Positions 1 to 11,500 of a stretch of 64,000 nt of DNA are shown piece after piece. Numbering within the stretch: the stretch's first letter is position 1; each line of letters begins with the position of its first letter. The notes under the pieces are model-generated. The model searched no databases. It saw nothing but the letters and a program-made list of their open reading frames with translations, and was not told the DNA's origin. A program made the position numbers and the translations under genes. The DNA is from Parus major (taxonomy: Eukaryota; Chordata; Aves; Passeriformes; Paridae): positions 1,102,159 through 1,166,158 of the forward strand of contig NC_031779.1 of assembly GCF_001522545.3 (NCBI RefSeq). The letters are read 5' to 3'.

Positions 1-1485
1 GAGTTTCAACTATTCCTAATAACAAACCCACACACAACTCCACACACAGGCTGGTTCTGTTTACAGAAAGTCAAGAGAGCAATTTGTCAGTTGAAATATT
101 TGAAAACGGCAGTTTCCACAGGACCATCCCAAACTTACAGAAATAGCATGCAGTGGAAACAGGAGAAAAATCCTGCAACAGTAAGGGAGGGATAAGAACC
201 ATTTCAGCAGATCCAGGCTTTTTGGAAAGTCTAACTTCCAATCTCCATGTCTCATTGATTTAATCCCAGTCTTGAGTCAGACTTTCTGGCTGGAATCAGA
301 ACCCCAGGAAGTCAATTCAGAAACACCTGCCCTTGTCTCACTCTGTGGTTTCAGAACAATAACAACATGGAGCAAGTATTTCCTGAGATGACACCAGCAA
401 CTGCACAGAGATGCAATTGAACCATCTTCTGTAGATGCTGTCAAGTGCCATTTCTGTTCCTCTGGCCCACATTTCCCTGACAGGGATCCAAACCATCTAT
501 CAGACTCGTGCAGGATCCCTGACTTTCTCTACATCTCCCCCATGACACTGCAAGGGCCAGTTCCTGCTCCCTGTCAGCCTGGAGTGCTCAGCACTCAGCA
601 TTCCCTTGGCAGTGACCTCCCAGGAGTCAGATTTGGGCTGCAACAAAAAAAAAGCTGCATCACACAAAATAAAGGACATGAAAAACCCTGAGGCTTTCCA
701 CTCCACGAGGTAAGCAGCCCAGAAATCCTCTAGATGTGCACCACCTCCTACACCAAGGACAGAGAAATTACCTAGCATCGCAAAGAAACCGTAAGGTCAA
801 GCAGCATTTTAGCCCAAATTTTATGGTTTAATGAATCATTACAGATCCAAGAAGATGAAACTAAGTCATATTCCTCTGCTAACACAGAGCTACACCACCA
901 TGGAAGTGGATAACTCCTTCCAACATCCAGAGGCTGAATCTTCCAGTCAAAGTCAAGTTACCTGCCATGTCCATATATTTGAGTCAAGTGCTAAATATAA
1001 CATGATTAATGGTCAGACTTAAACCCAGCATTTAAGATCAATGTGACATTCCTGAACTTTCCCCTTGTTCTCTTCCCACTTTAAAAAGAGAAAGAGTATT
1101 GAATTTCCCTGAGCTCAACATCCACTGCCCTCCCTCCTTATCTCTCTCCAGCTCTGCCTAGCCACAGTTACCTCTTCCCAAAGGCGAAGGCTTTGCTCCT
1201 TTCTCCACTTTATGAACTTATCTCTGGTACCTATTTATTGCCAGCCTGTGCTGGATGGACCAGCAGCTCCAACTGACCCTAACCCCAACCCTCAGACTGT
1301 ACACAGATTTGTTTTACAGACAATCAAGCTGGGAATAATGTCTCCAGAGCAGGGCTGCCAACAGGACCAGAGCCCAGCTTAAATCCCCACCCCAGGAGTG
1401 TTCTGGATCATTGATCCCCTCGGCCGATGTCCAACTCTGACTGAGCAGCACTGCGGGAGGTGCTGCACCCACATCCGGCTCTTTT
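1..1485 (-). other. ADPGK: ADPGK intron 1, distal part within the window
   Basis: This stretch lies downstream of the ADPGK exon 1 donor on the minus strand, so it belongs to intron 1. I looked for the conserved second-exon protein segment that follows exon 1 in vertebrate ADPGK and did not find it in either strand. The open frames here are short and match no family I know. Exon 2 and all later exons are therefore inferred to lie beyond the left edge. A short telomere-like CCCTAA/CCCCAA stretch near 1277-1292 is too brief to mean anything. Confidence 0.6.
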
Positions 1486-1965
1486 TCATGGAATCATGGA
1501 ATGGTTTGGGTTGGAAGATACCTTCCAGGTCATCTGGCTCCATCCCCTTCCATAGGCAGGGACACCTTCCACTAGCTCAGGGTGCTCCAGGCCCAGTCCA
1601 ACCCTGACAGGGATGGAGGGGACACAGCTTCTCTGGGCAACCTTGCCAGAGCCTGACCACCTTCACAAGGAGGAATTCCTTCCTGATATCTACCTATTCC
1701 TGCCCCCTGGCAGTGGGAAGCCACTGTCCCCTGTCCTGCCTCTTCAAGGCTTTGTCCCAAGTCCCTCTGCAGCTCTCCTGGAGCCCCTTCAGGCCCTGGC
1801 AGGGGCTCTGAGCTCTCCCTGGAGCCTTCTCCTCTCCAGGTGAGCACCCCCAGCTCTCCCAGCCTGGCTCCAGAGCAGAGGGGCTCCACGTCCTGCTGCT
1901 CTTGGGGACGCCAGAGCTGGAAGCAGCTCTGCAGGTGTGTTCTCACCTGGGCGGCGCGGCCACAC
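1486..1965 (-). mobile_element. CR1 LINE fragment, 5'-truncated, minus strand
   Basis: Read on the minus strand, this ends in the CR1 3' signature: a 'CCAACCC' segment followed by two near-copies of an ATTCCATGA-like octamer at 1486-1502. Upstream lie the typical CR1 3'-UTR phrases for lead-edge, price-like spacing and 'gaattccttcct'. It closely parallels the CR1 copy at 25.5 kb, including the stretch around 1740-1900, so the two belong to the same or sister subfamilies. It sits in ADPGK intron 1 in the sense orientation, about 160 bp from the exon 1 donor. The 5' end near 1965 is approximate and passes into GC-rich intron sequence. Confidence 0.85.
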
Positions 1966-2126
1966 CCCAGGTACACCCCAGGTACACGGCTATGCGCACC
2001 GGGGCCGCAGCACATCCGTCCCCGCTCGTTCCAGACCCACACACGTGGGCACCGGGATGCGCATCCCGGCCCAGGCGCGCTCCCGCCCCGCCGCCAGGGG
2101 CGCTCCCCGCGCGCTCCCGCACCTAC

Positions 2127-2341
2127 CCGACGGCGACGCGCGCCCAGCCGCGCGCGGGGCGGACAATGGCCGCCTGCCAGGCCGCCACCGTGCGCGCCTC
2201 CAGCGATCGGGCGCGGCGCAGCGTCCCCAGCAGCGAGGCCGAGAGCTGCCGCAAGGCCGCGGGGGGCAGCTCGGGGCCCAGCACGCACAGGTAGCCCAGC
2301 GCCAGGGCCAGCAGGCCCACGCACACCGACCGCTGCCACAT
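2127..2341 (-). CDS. ADPGK: ADP-dependent glucokinase, coding exon 1 (partial gene)
   Basis: ADPGK transfers phosphate from ADP to glucose, giving glucose-6-phosphate and AMP; the mammalian enzyme is associated with the endoplasmic reticulum. The exon encodes 71 complete residues and the first two bases of codon 72. Residues 5-22 are a hydrophobic signal or anchor segment. The motif PELP follows at about residue 23, and the exon ends with AAWQAAIVRP (near residues 53-62) and WARVAVG. Both ends match my memory of human ADPGK exon 1, which has AAWDALIVRP and RRVAVG at the same places. The start is the first ATG, with G at -3. The donor is GG|GTAGGT (GT at 2126-2125), which splits a glycine codon after two bases as the family alignment requires. 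Continuing past the donor gives an immediate stop, which supports splicing here. The middle of the exon is alanine- and arginine-rich and diverges from human, as is usual for this leader. Later exons are outside the window. Confidence 0.9.
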
Positions 2342-2460
2342 CGCGCCGGGCGCGCTCCGCTGCTCCTCCTCCCCCGCCGCCGCGGCTGAGGCGGGGCGCC
2401 GCCGGCGGGGGCCTCCTTACGCCGCCTCCGTAGCGCCCCGCCCCCGCCGGCCGCCGGATG

Positions 2461-2640
2461 GCGTAAACCTCTTCGGGAATCGCGGCGCGCCGCTCCTCCT
2501 GCGCAACCTGCGTGCGGCCCGGTCATGAGGCTGCGCCGCCTGCGTAAATCGGTATGGGAATAGCGCTCCCCTTGCGCAACCTGCATGCGGCCCGGCAATG
2601 CCGCTACGTCACTTGCGTAACTCAGCACGGGAGTAGCGTA
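2461..2640. repeat. Imperfect tandem repeat in the ADPGK promoter, about 2.3 units
   Basis: Three successive units start with GCGTAA at 2461, 2542 and 2615, giving periods of 81 and 73 bp. Each start is followed by a GGGAATCGCG, GGGAATAGCG or GGGAGTAGCG segment. The first two units each contain GCGCAACCTGC followed by TGCGGCCCGG, the NRF1-like sites. The third unit is truncated after the GGGAGTAGCG segment. The result is duplicated transcription-factor sites in the core or proximal promoter. Confidence 0.75.
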
Positions 2641-2649
2641 GGCGGCGGG

Positions 2650-2736
2650 GGGCGGCGCGTTGTGAGGGGACGTGGCGGGCGGGGGCTCCTTCACGGCACC
2701 GCCGGGCTCTCAGGCAGCTGGGGCGAGGAGCCCGCG
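2650..2736 (+). ncRNA. Possible first exon of a divergent transcript opposite ADPGK
   Basis: A good plus-strand splice donor, GCG|GTGAGC, has its GT at 2737-2738, at the right-hand edge of the CpG island. Human ADPGK has a divergent antisense RNA (ADPGK-AS1), so a transcript leaving this promoter to the right is plausible. I cannot see its start, acceptor or later exons, and there is no coding potential I recognise. This is inference from one splice site and from context. Confidence 0.25.
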
Positions 2737-3179
2737 GTGAGCACTGCCCCGGTGCCTTCAGCAGCGCTGAGCTAATGTCTGGCTGGGCATCGTGCCTGCA
2801 CCCTCCTATGTACGAGGTACTGCTGCTCCATCCCCTCCCTGGGGTTCCTCCTCACGGTGCCGTTATCTCTATGTTCCCCAGCACCTTTATGGGTCTACGT
2901 TCTATTTCCACTCTGCCCCAACAGTGCAGTGTCCGTAGTCCCACAGCTCCTCTGCCCTGCCTCAGACCAAGGCTTCTCTAAAGGCTCACATCCATCAATC
3001 CAGTCACTGTCCGAAGCTAATAACTAACCCTAGTACACATTCTTTTTTTGTGGAGAAGTCCCTGGTTGGTCCTCTCCCCGGGGTGAGGTGGCCTCATTAG
3101 CCCTGCCCACGGCCCTGAGGGCTCCCTGTGCTGGGAGCAGGCCCGGGAGCGCCCTTTGCTGCCTGCTGCATTCATCACA

Positions 3180-3460
3180 GAGATGATGAATTGTAGTGAG
3201 CAAGAAGGGAGGTTTCCCTTTTTAATGAAAGGGAGTTTTTCTGGGCTTCTTTAGAAGCCACAGGAACTTTCGCTCAGAGAGTTCTGACAAAATTTGCAAG
3301 AGTTTGACAACTGTGTGCCACAGCGCGTTGGCTGAGGCAGCCGATAATTTCCTTATTCAGTTCTGTGTTGTGAGTGATTGTCATCTCCTCAGACTCTGAC
3401 AAAGCAAGCAGTAAAAGAGATAGATTACTGGAAAGCATATTTGCTGACTTTTCTTTCTTT
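3180..3460. promoter_or_regulatory. Candidate conserved non-coding block (weak)
   Basis: AT-rich sequence with TGATGAATTG near 3183, a T-rich run, and a CCGATAATTTCC stretch at about 3340-3351. It lacks repeat signatures and resembles vertebrate regulatory DNA in texture. There is no alignment behind this, so the call is weak. Confidence 0.2.
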
Positions 3461-6400
3461 TTAGGATGGTATTTAGTCAGCAGCCATCGTCATGGATTTA
3501 TGTCTGGCTCTCAGGGCTCATTGATTGGCCATCAGGTTCCCTTTCTTGTAGGCATTGCCATAAAGGACTTCCTCATTTATTTATGCATTCTCTTCCTCTG
3601 AAATTATTCCTCAGAGCTTTGAGAGTGTGCAGATGGGAAGGCCAGGTGGATGATGGAGGCTGGAATTCCTGGCGAAGTGAGAAAAAGCCCTCCTCACCTG
3701 ACAGCTGATGGTGACCAGGGACACTGACTGGGTTTGTGAGCCTAAAGTGATAATGTCGTGATCTTAAGAGAATCATGAAGACAAACTAGGATTCTGCCTT
3801 CCCTGTTCTTCAACAGATCCTTCAAACAGTCCTTTATCCTCGAATACCTTCCTGCCATAGTGGCCCTTCACAGAGTGATCATCTTCTCCTCTCAGACCCC
3901 ATTCAGCCCACCAGAGTTGCTCGGTTAATGTGTAACCCCCCTATTCTGTTGAATTCTCTTGTTGAATTCTGTTGAATTTCCTTTGCTCAGGTGGTCTTTG
4001 GGTTTTGTCAGTAGCTTTTTCATTTGAACAGATTTAATCATTTCCCCTTCAGTGCTCTTCTGGCTGATGTTTAATCTGGCTGTGTTTATGAAATCGTGCT
4101 GGTTTCACACTCCCTGGGGGAGAGGTCTGTGAGGCTCTTATGGTTACAAACAGCCCTCCAGCCCAGGCAGGCAGAGAGAACAGACTACATACCTGCCCAC
4201 AAACCCTGCTGCAATGAGGGCTTCACCTGTGGGACCAGGGGTATTTATAGCTTTGTCACAGAACATCATAATTAGATGTGCCCATGGGGCAGCCTCAACC
4301 CAGAGCGTTGTCATTGCTCGGGGACCCCATTATTAGTCCCATGTCAGGGTGTGGCTGTGATCAGCAATTTGACACAGCAATACTTTGGGGAATTAAGGCA
4401 CAAGTCTGCTTTGGGGTGATTAGTTTGTCGATGCATTTGTTGCCCTGAGAACTGAAGTTGGTTTTTTTTTATTTTTATTATTACAGACACAATTTCCACA
4501 TCAATGCAATGGAAGCTGTTGAGGAGGAACCACCTCGGTTTGATCTTTGTAAATTGCTGGTCTTCAGCCTCCATAGACAGTTCTGGCAGTGCACTTGAAC
4601 AAGGCTGCAAAGATAACTAATGGTAAGTTTCATTTTACAATCTGCCAACAAAAATAAGAGGTTTATAAAAAGACAAGTTCCCTCAGAGGACCTGTTCAGT
4701 TAAAGAGCTGAACACCCATTTCTTGGTCAATAATTATTTTTTAAGCCAATGGAGATCTAGATTTGCCTCAAACAGCAAAATTAGGGGTGAAACTGTCAGC
4801 TGAGAACTGAAGTCCAGCTCCTTATTGCCTGCCCTTGAGCCACCCCATGAATTCCATAGAATTATGGTATTATTCTGTTAGAGGTAACAGAGGGACACAG
4901 GGCTGTTGGATCCATATGGACTAACTCAAACTGAATAAAAAGTATTGATTAAATACTTGTTTAATTATGGAAATAACAAGCTGATTGCCTCTGGGTCACT
5001 GCTGTGTGTCATTCTAAAGACTTGAAACTGATCTCAATGAATTTTCAGTGGGGATACTTTTATTAAAAGCATGGGAAGAGAAGAGTAAGATTTAAGAGAA
5101 TTTTTTTAGAATGGAAAGAGTTAACATTTAATGTCAACAGTTTTCCTTCATTTCTTTTCCCTTGTGTTATGAAGTCCTTGTACAAGATATCTTCTTCTTG
5201 ACAGTTTTTTGGTATAAGCTGCTTGTGACTTGGGGGGTGGTAGAGGGACAGTGGTTTTAATCAGTGTTCAGTTATTGGAAATGGAACTTGTTCCCTTTAG
5301 GGAAAAAAAGAAGAAAAGGTGGAAAAAACACCTTTTTCTGCAGGAAGCAGACAAAGGATGTGATTCTTGTTTGAAGGTTAGCTATGGAGATTTGCACAGT
5401 GGCACCTCTGCTCTGTCCATTCAGAGCTGACAGACCTGTATGTGTGAGCTTTTGACCTCACTGAATTTGCTTTTCAGACCATGGGCTTGGTTTGGAGAAA
5501 TGAGGGCTTGCCAAAGCCTCATCAGGCAGGGGGCAAGAGGAAGGGGAATGAGGGTGGGCACAGGGAGGAAACAGCAGAGAGGAGTGAAAGCCAAAGCTTC
5601 TAGTTCCCAAAGGAGATCTGGAAACCTGTTTTTCTTATGTTGAACTCACAAGCTTGAAGCAATTGTCTTTACTCCTTATTAAGTAGAGTTTCCATATTCA
5701 GATGAGCTCATGACCTGCTTTGGCCAGTTGAACAGCACAGGGAGGGGAGGAGCCTTCCCAAAGTATGAATTCCTTTATTGTTGTTAGGCTCATGTGTGTC
5801 TGCAGTGCCCGGGATGGAATCTCTAGCTGGAGCCAGTGAACACTGCCTGCACCCCGAGTATGATTTGGACAGCAGGTCCTGGCAGCCCTCTTAGCTCCTG
5901 TCCTGTCCCACACTCCCAACATATTGTCCCTTATGTCTGCCTTCCCCAGGCACCCTGGGGTCAGTTATTAAGGTTTTGTGTGTCCAGCTCACTCATCTGT
6001 GTGTCTTCATACCTTGCTATCAGACTGCCCTTGCTCCCAGGCCTCATTTAATCTGAGTTGGGCACTCTTTCCAGAGCCACACATCACTCCATGTACATGA
6101 AATCAGTGCCTACCTGTGGCATTCCATGGGAGCCAACAGCAGAACACGTGGGGTGGGTGGTTCCTACTAGTGTGGCTTCACCGGGGGAGGAGAAAAAAAT
6201 TGAATTTAGGCTTTTTGTATGGATCCTAATAAAGGCCTAGAAAATCCACAAAGTTTCTGCTGAGCCATGCAGATGAGCAGAGGAGCTCTAATTAGAATAC
6301 AGACTTTGTGTTGTTCTCAGAAACTGGGCAACATTCCCCATCTGAGCTCTGCCAGCAAATCTCAGTCCTGGACTTCAGCACCCACTGCTGCTCTGCTCTG

Positions 6401-7821
6401 TGAGACACCCACTCAGCTTGGCCAGCACAGCTCAATCTCAATTGGAAACATCTTGTGCTGTTCCAATTCGGGGCCTTTTTCAAGTAGAATGTGCCATCTC
6501 TCTACTAAATTGTGCCAAATTGCTTCGTTTTGGCTGCAGTACTCATTCTCACTTGTCACCTAATAGGGTACCTGGGGACTTCCATCTACACTGTCAGCAG
6601 CAGAGGAAGACTCATGTGCATGCCCAGCCCCCTGCTAAGCCCCTGATTATATAGTGATGTGTTAATAACAAACACTCTTTCATGTCTTGGCAGTTGCAAA
6701 CCTCTCAGTCATGCAGCGCTTCAGAAGTAGAATATGGGAAATATGCAAGTCCCAGTTTTAGATAATTAGTATCAGCTTCTCTGGCAACTCTGTTCCCAGA
6801 ATGAGAGTTGGGAAGAGTCTGAAGCTGCCAGATGCCACTTATGTGGATGTTCTGCAGAATCTGAACCACGTTGGAGAGATTTGCTGTTGCAGAAATATTT
6901 CTGCACAGAGAATCTCTTTCCCTCCCTCCCAGGTTATGAATTTGCCTTCCCTGAAGACCTTGCCGCCCCCCAGTTTTTGAGAGCTCAGCAGTGGGAGGCA
7001 GAACTGTTCCCATCTTGCTTGAGACACCAGGGCTGGAGCTGGCATCATCCATGTCCACATTTATGCATTTCTCTCAATTGGAGCCAAATGGTTGGATTTT
7101 GCAGTGCTCACACCCTGTGCTGACCAGCCTGGCTTCCAGAAAATCTGCAGGAACTGGAGCAGGCGTGAGCCACCACCTGTGCTGGTGAACACCCTGAGGT
7201 ATCAGAGGTGGTGGCAGTGACTGCTTGTTTCTGGAGCAAATGGTTCAGATCAATGAAGATGGAATAACTAGAATTTGTGGGAAGAAGACAGGTTAGGAAA
7301 TTATCCTCAGGAAGTGAGAAACTTTGGTGGGAAGGTGTTTTGACTGCCTTTCCAGTCTTGGTCCTGTGAGCCTCCAGCTGCAATACTGTCAGGAGCTGAG
7401 ATCTGCAGCAAAACCTGTTTATCTGTCAGGTGTGGCCCTGTAAAAATGAGAGTGATTAGATGTGCTAGAGGTGTGTTGTGTGTTGTTAAAGGATGCATGT
7501 ATGTGAGCAGAGCAATGCTTGAAGTGTTTTCATGTGTTCTCAACTTGGCAAGGTAGAAGATTGATGACAGATGCTCAATCTTATCTCTAGGAAGGAACTC
7601 TGAAATCCAAACTCAGATTATTCTGCAGTCCCCTACATCTATCCAATTTGCTTACCAATTGGTGAGTGTTCTGTGGGTTGTATCTCATTGTAAATACTTT
7701 GGATTCTGTATTATGGTTGTTACAATTTATATTCACATCATTTCAGCACTAACGTTGTTGCGAGTGAATGTGCCTTGAAATGTTTGGCGCCTACTGAACC
7801 TGACCTAATTCCTGTGATACA

Positions 7822-7827
7822 AATAAA
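7822..7827 (+). terminator. Polyadenylation-like signal followed by a GT-rich stretch
   Basis: AATAAA is followed about 35-50 bp later by a G/T-rich stretch (TGTTGGGGCTTGGGTGT at 7861-7877). The preceding 200 bp is AT-rich with low open-frame content, like a 3' UTR. It could end a rightward non-coding transcript from the ADPGK promoter side. However, the G/T-rich part is also the start of an LTR, so the pairing may be fortuitous. Confidence 0.25.
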
Positions 7828-7860
7828 ACCTCATCATGTTCCTCAAGCTAACAAACTGCT

Positions 7861-8570
7861 TGTTGGGGCTTGGGTGTCCTTCCTTTTGTTCCGTCTCGCC
7901 TGTGGAATTTTTTGTCCATTAGTTGCAGGGAAAACCTGACTGCTGGTACTTGGTGGGTGCTTGAGAAGCACAGGGAGTTCGGCTGGGCCCAGGGGGGAGG
8001 TGGGGGCAGCTGGGGGGCTGGCTGGTTTCTTGGGCTGGAGAGGGAGACACTCTCGGAGCTGTGCGGCTTGGGGAAGGGAATTCGCCATCACCCACACGGA
8101 GCTGCTGCTCCTCCTTCTTCCTTCTTCATTTGTGAGCCTCACACCCCCTGTCCTGCCAGGACCTGCCAGTGCCAGGCACCGCCGCGGAGCTGCTGATCCA
8201 CCTCAGCACCGGGATCTCAGCTCATCCCTGCTGTTCCAGCTGACTGTTCCTCGGAGCCCTGCAGGAGCACCGGGACTGACTGCCAACCCGAGGGGTTTGT
8301 GAAACAAAGCCTCTCCTCCATCCCTTCCCGTCCCGGCCGAGAAGGGATCCTGGGGTCCCTGGTTCTGTTTTCTTGCTAATGCTGGAGTTATTGTTGTTTG
8401 TTTGCCTCGTTATACACACTAGTAAAGAACTGTTATTCCTACACACAGATCTCTGCCTGAGAGCCCCTTGATTTCAAAATTACAGTAATTCGGAGAGAAG
8501 GGGTCGACATTTTCATCCCAAGGGAGGCTCCTGCCCTCCCTACCAGACACCTGTCTTCCAAACCAAGAAC
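7861..8570 (+). mobile_element. Solo LTR of a songbird-type endogenous retrovirus
   Basis: The block opens with TGTTGGGG at 7861. It includes a TTTTTGTCCATTAGTTGC segment at about 7910-7926, a GC-rich middle, an AGTAAA variant polyadenylation signal at 8421-8426, and a 3' part with CTGAGAGCCCCTTGATTTC (about 8457-8475) and GGGAGGCTCCTGCC (about 8522-8535). Order and wording match passerine ERV LTRs as I remember them; I could not search a library. No gag, pol or env sequence flanks it, so it would be a solo LTR left by recombination. I could not find clean target-site duplications, and the 3' end near 8570 is approximate because the terminal CA is not obvious. Confidence 0.65.
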
Positions 8571-11500
8571 CCTACCAGCCAAAAGGGCAACCTTTATTTC
8601 TGTTACTGTCATAGAAAACTCCCAAAACCCGGATCCTTGAGAAGCCTTTGATTTTCAGCCTTTAAGGCTGTAGTTGAAGCCCTTGCTGTGTCAGAGGACT
8701 ATGGAAGAGGGATTTAGGCTGTCCTGGAGAGGTGAGAATAGAGAAGCCAAGTGCTTGCTGTGCTGTAGGGTCTGTCAACTTGCAGAGCTGTGGGGGGAGA
8801 TGCTGAGGGCACTTGGCAGAGAACAGGACAGCCTCAAGTCAGGTTTGCATGAGTAAGGGAGAGGGAAAAGAGAGGGCTGAGAGTTTTACCAGCAAAAATA
8901 CACTTGAGCAATCAGCATGAACATAACCTGTTTTCTCTGTTCCTCCCTTGGTGTGCATCCCATGCATGTCTGGAATAGCCAGTCTGGGTGGTGGCCACGG
9001 GGGTGTGTGTGTCCATGAGGATTGGTTCTCTCCCACTGGCTCAGCTGCCAGTTTTGCTCCTCCAGCCACCCACAGCCCTGTCAGAGACTCGCTCAGGGTG
9101 GGGACAGCATCAGGTGACATCAGCTGCTCATCCTCTGGGGTCATGTCACTTCCCACAGAGCGGCACCAGGGCCACCTCTGCTCCACCCTCCCGATCCTCG
9201 TCTCTTCCTTAGCACCTTCCAGGCTGTGCTGCAGCTCCAGGAGCTGCGGAATGTGCAGTCAGGTGCAGTCCTGCTCCCTGGGGGCGGCTGATCCGGGTAG
9301 GATGTGTCTTATGCAATAGCGTGAGCTGGGTGTATTTTAACGTGCCAGCTGAAGCCCTGAATCAGACTGTGCAGTGAATGTGTGTATTGGTCTTCTGAGA
9401 GGCAGTTGTTTGAGAATGTCACCTCTGAGACTGCCAAAGCTACTTGTGTATTTCATAGTTCATACTGTAAACTGCTCACACCCCCCTGGGTTGTGTGTTA
9501 ACAGACACAGCTCATAAATAGCAGTGCCTGGCAAAGCTGTCGGCTCTAGATCTGTCCACAGAGGTTTGGGCCATGGAATTTGCTGTGACAAAGGTGTCCC
9601 TGGTATTTTCCTTCTGTGTGAATACAGGAAGCATAAGACATGGAGTGCTTGGTGTTAAATGTGACCACAGGTAGTGATTGTGGCTGCATATGGAACCACA
9701 TTTGTTTAAGTTGGTAAAAGAGGTCTCTAACTCTTCCATAAAGATACAACAATCAGAAAAATAGGAACATGGTTGAGAAAAGTGGTGTACAGTCAGAACA
9801 CCCAGAAAATGTTTTATAAAATAAGGAGGGGATGGAGGAGCAAAGGGGTGCTAAAACTGGTTGTGGGGGAAAGGGCTTGAAAAGGTTTCACAGAAAGTAT
9901 CTTAAGATCTTGAAATAAAGCTGTAAGACACTGGAAAACCACAGAAATCCAGAACACAATAGGTACTTTTATAAGTATTTGAAGTCTGTTTTTTCTTATG
10001 TGTGTGTATAGATATTGCTGAGGCTTTGTGAGCATGAAATTCCTTTTTCCTTTGTAGTTCTGTGGCACTTCTAAGTCTTATGAGGATGTCTTGCCTCTAG
10101 GCTGGGCATCAGGGATGACAAGGAAAAGTACTAACCAAAAGAGATCAAAGGGAAACCCAGGTAGATTCGCAGGGAAATTGCTGGGTGATCAACCAGCTCA
10201 GGCTCCAGAGACTGCCTTTTGCAAGTCTGCATGTGATTTCCTCTCTCTCCATTCTGTGAGCTCAGCCTGTGCTTTGTTCGTGCTGCAGGACTAAGTGCTT
10301 CCCTGCAGCATCCTCAGGCTATTTGGGGAGAGGGGGATGGTTGATCTCCCTGCCTCAGAGCACAGCACATCTTGAGTAGAAATGGCTGTTGAGCACTGAT
10401 GGAAGGCAAGGGGCTATGGTGGACATGCTGAGAAAGAATCTTCCTCCTTCATCTTCACAAAAGTACAAATGAAAACAAACTGATGCTTCTCTACTGCTGC
10501 TCTCTGGATTTCAGAAATGAATGTTGTGACACTTCCCTTCTCAGAAGCGGCCAAGACAGAATGTCGCTTTATTCCTTTCCTTTTTCCTCTAGCTGAAACA
10601 TCCTGCTGCAGAAGACCTCAGCAGCAAGTGACTACTCCATCTGCTGTTTGGAGGAGGTCATTCATCTCCAAAGGGAACAAGAGACTTTTCAGTGACTTCC
10701 TCCTGAGGAATCAGCTGCTGACAGAACACTCTCCTTAGCCAAACTCAGGCTTACAAGGACAGTTTTGGTTGCTCGTTAACCTCAAAAACTATGTAGTATA
10801 AAAATAACCAGGAAAGAACAATCTGTTGATCTGGTGTACAAGGAGGAGTTGACTGAAAAGGAACCCTTCAGTTCCAGAGCATTGCTGTAGAGGGCTGTGA
10901 AGTCCTCCATATCTAGAGGGTGAACAGGGAGGGATGGATTTCCCTTTCCCAGGTGTCTCACTGTTCCAGAGGTGGGATAGTGGCCTGTGGGAGTCTGCAC
11001 ATGCTGTGACTGTCTTGTGGCCTTCTCTGGAGCTTGGTTTCCACTTCAAGTGAGTGCTAAGGTGCCAAATATGGAGGTGTGGGAGGAAGCCTTTCCCAAA
11101 CAATGCTCCCTTACAGGAAAAGAGCTGATAATCTTTAGAGTCTGCTACAGATTTAGCACCTAGCTGGCAGTTGAAGGTGAGAAAGATGGGTCTGGACAGC
11201 TGCACAGGACACAGGGCTGGGAAAGGACACAGCTATGTCCTGGGCACCTGATGAGCAGCCTTTGAGATTATCCAGGGAACTGTGCTACCAGATGAGGAAC
11301 AGGAGCCTGTGGACAGCTGGATTTTCAGCCTGCTCCTGTCTCTGTCGAGACACAGGTGCTGAGATGCTTCTCACTGCTGGGCTCTTGAGCTTTCAGCTGG
11401 GCACCTGTCCAGCTACCCATCACTCCTTGGATCTGGTCCATGGGAAACCAAATGTGATCTGAGGGTTGCCACTGCAATGGAGGTATCAAACAGACACCTG

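Larger units (their letters stand above)
2000..2735. promoter_or_regulatory. ADPGK: ADPGK CpG-island promoter, probably bidirectional
   Basis: By eye this is the strongest CpG cluster in the window. It covers ADPGK exon 1 and about 400 bp upstream. It holds an Sp1-type GC box at about 2434-2448, several NRF1-like GCGCAnnnTGCGTGC / GCGCAnnnTGCATGC sites near 2501-2515 and 2575-2588, and a CREB/ATF-like TACGTCA at 2605-2611. No TATA box is evident, as expected for a housekeeping CpG promoter. The transcription start was not determined; it should lie between about 2342 and 2460 on the minus strand. Confidence 0.75.
2740..7860. other. Intergenic, no gene recognised
   Basis: Moderately AT-rich unique sequence. 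Open frames are short (under about 120 codons) and match nothing I know. It contains an enhancer-like block at 3180-3460 and a polyadenylation-like site at 7822-7827, listed separately. AT-rich stretches at 4620-5220 show no further structure. Confidence 0.6.

Noticed and set aside
1277..1292. Telomere-like CCCTAACCCCAACCCT
   Set aside because: Under three degenerate units; not an interstitial telomere array.
1572..2694. Long minus-strand frames (255 and 234 codons) overlapping the ADPGK promoter
   Set aside because: They arise from CR1 sequence and from GC-rich, stop-poor promoter DNA in the wrong frame; only the 2127-2341 frame matches a known protein.
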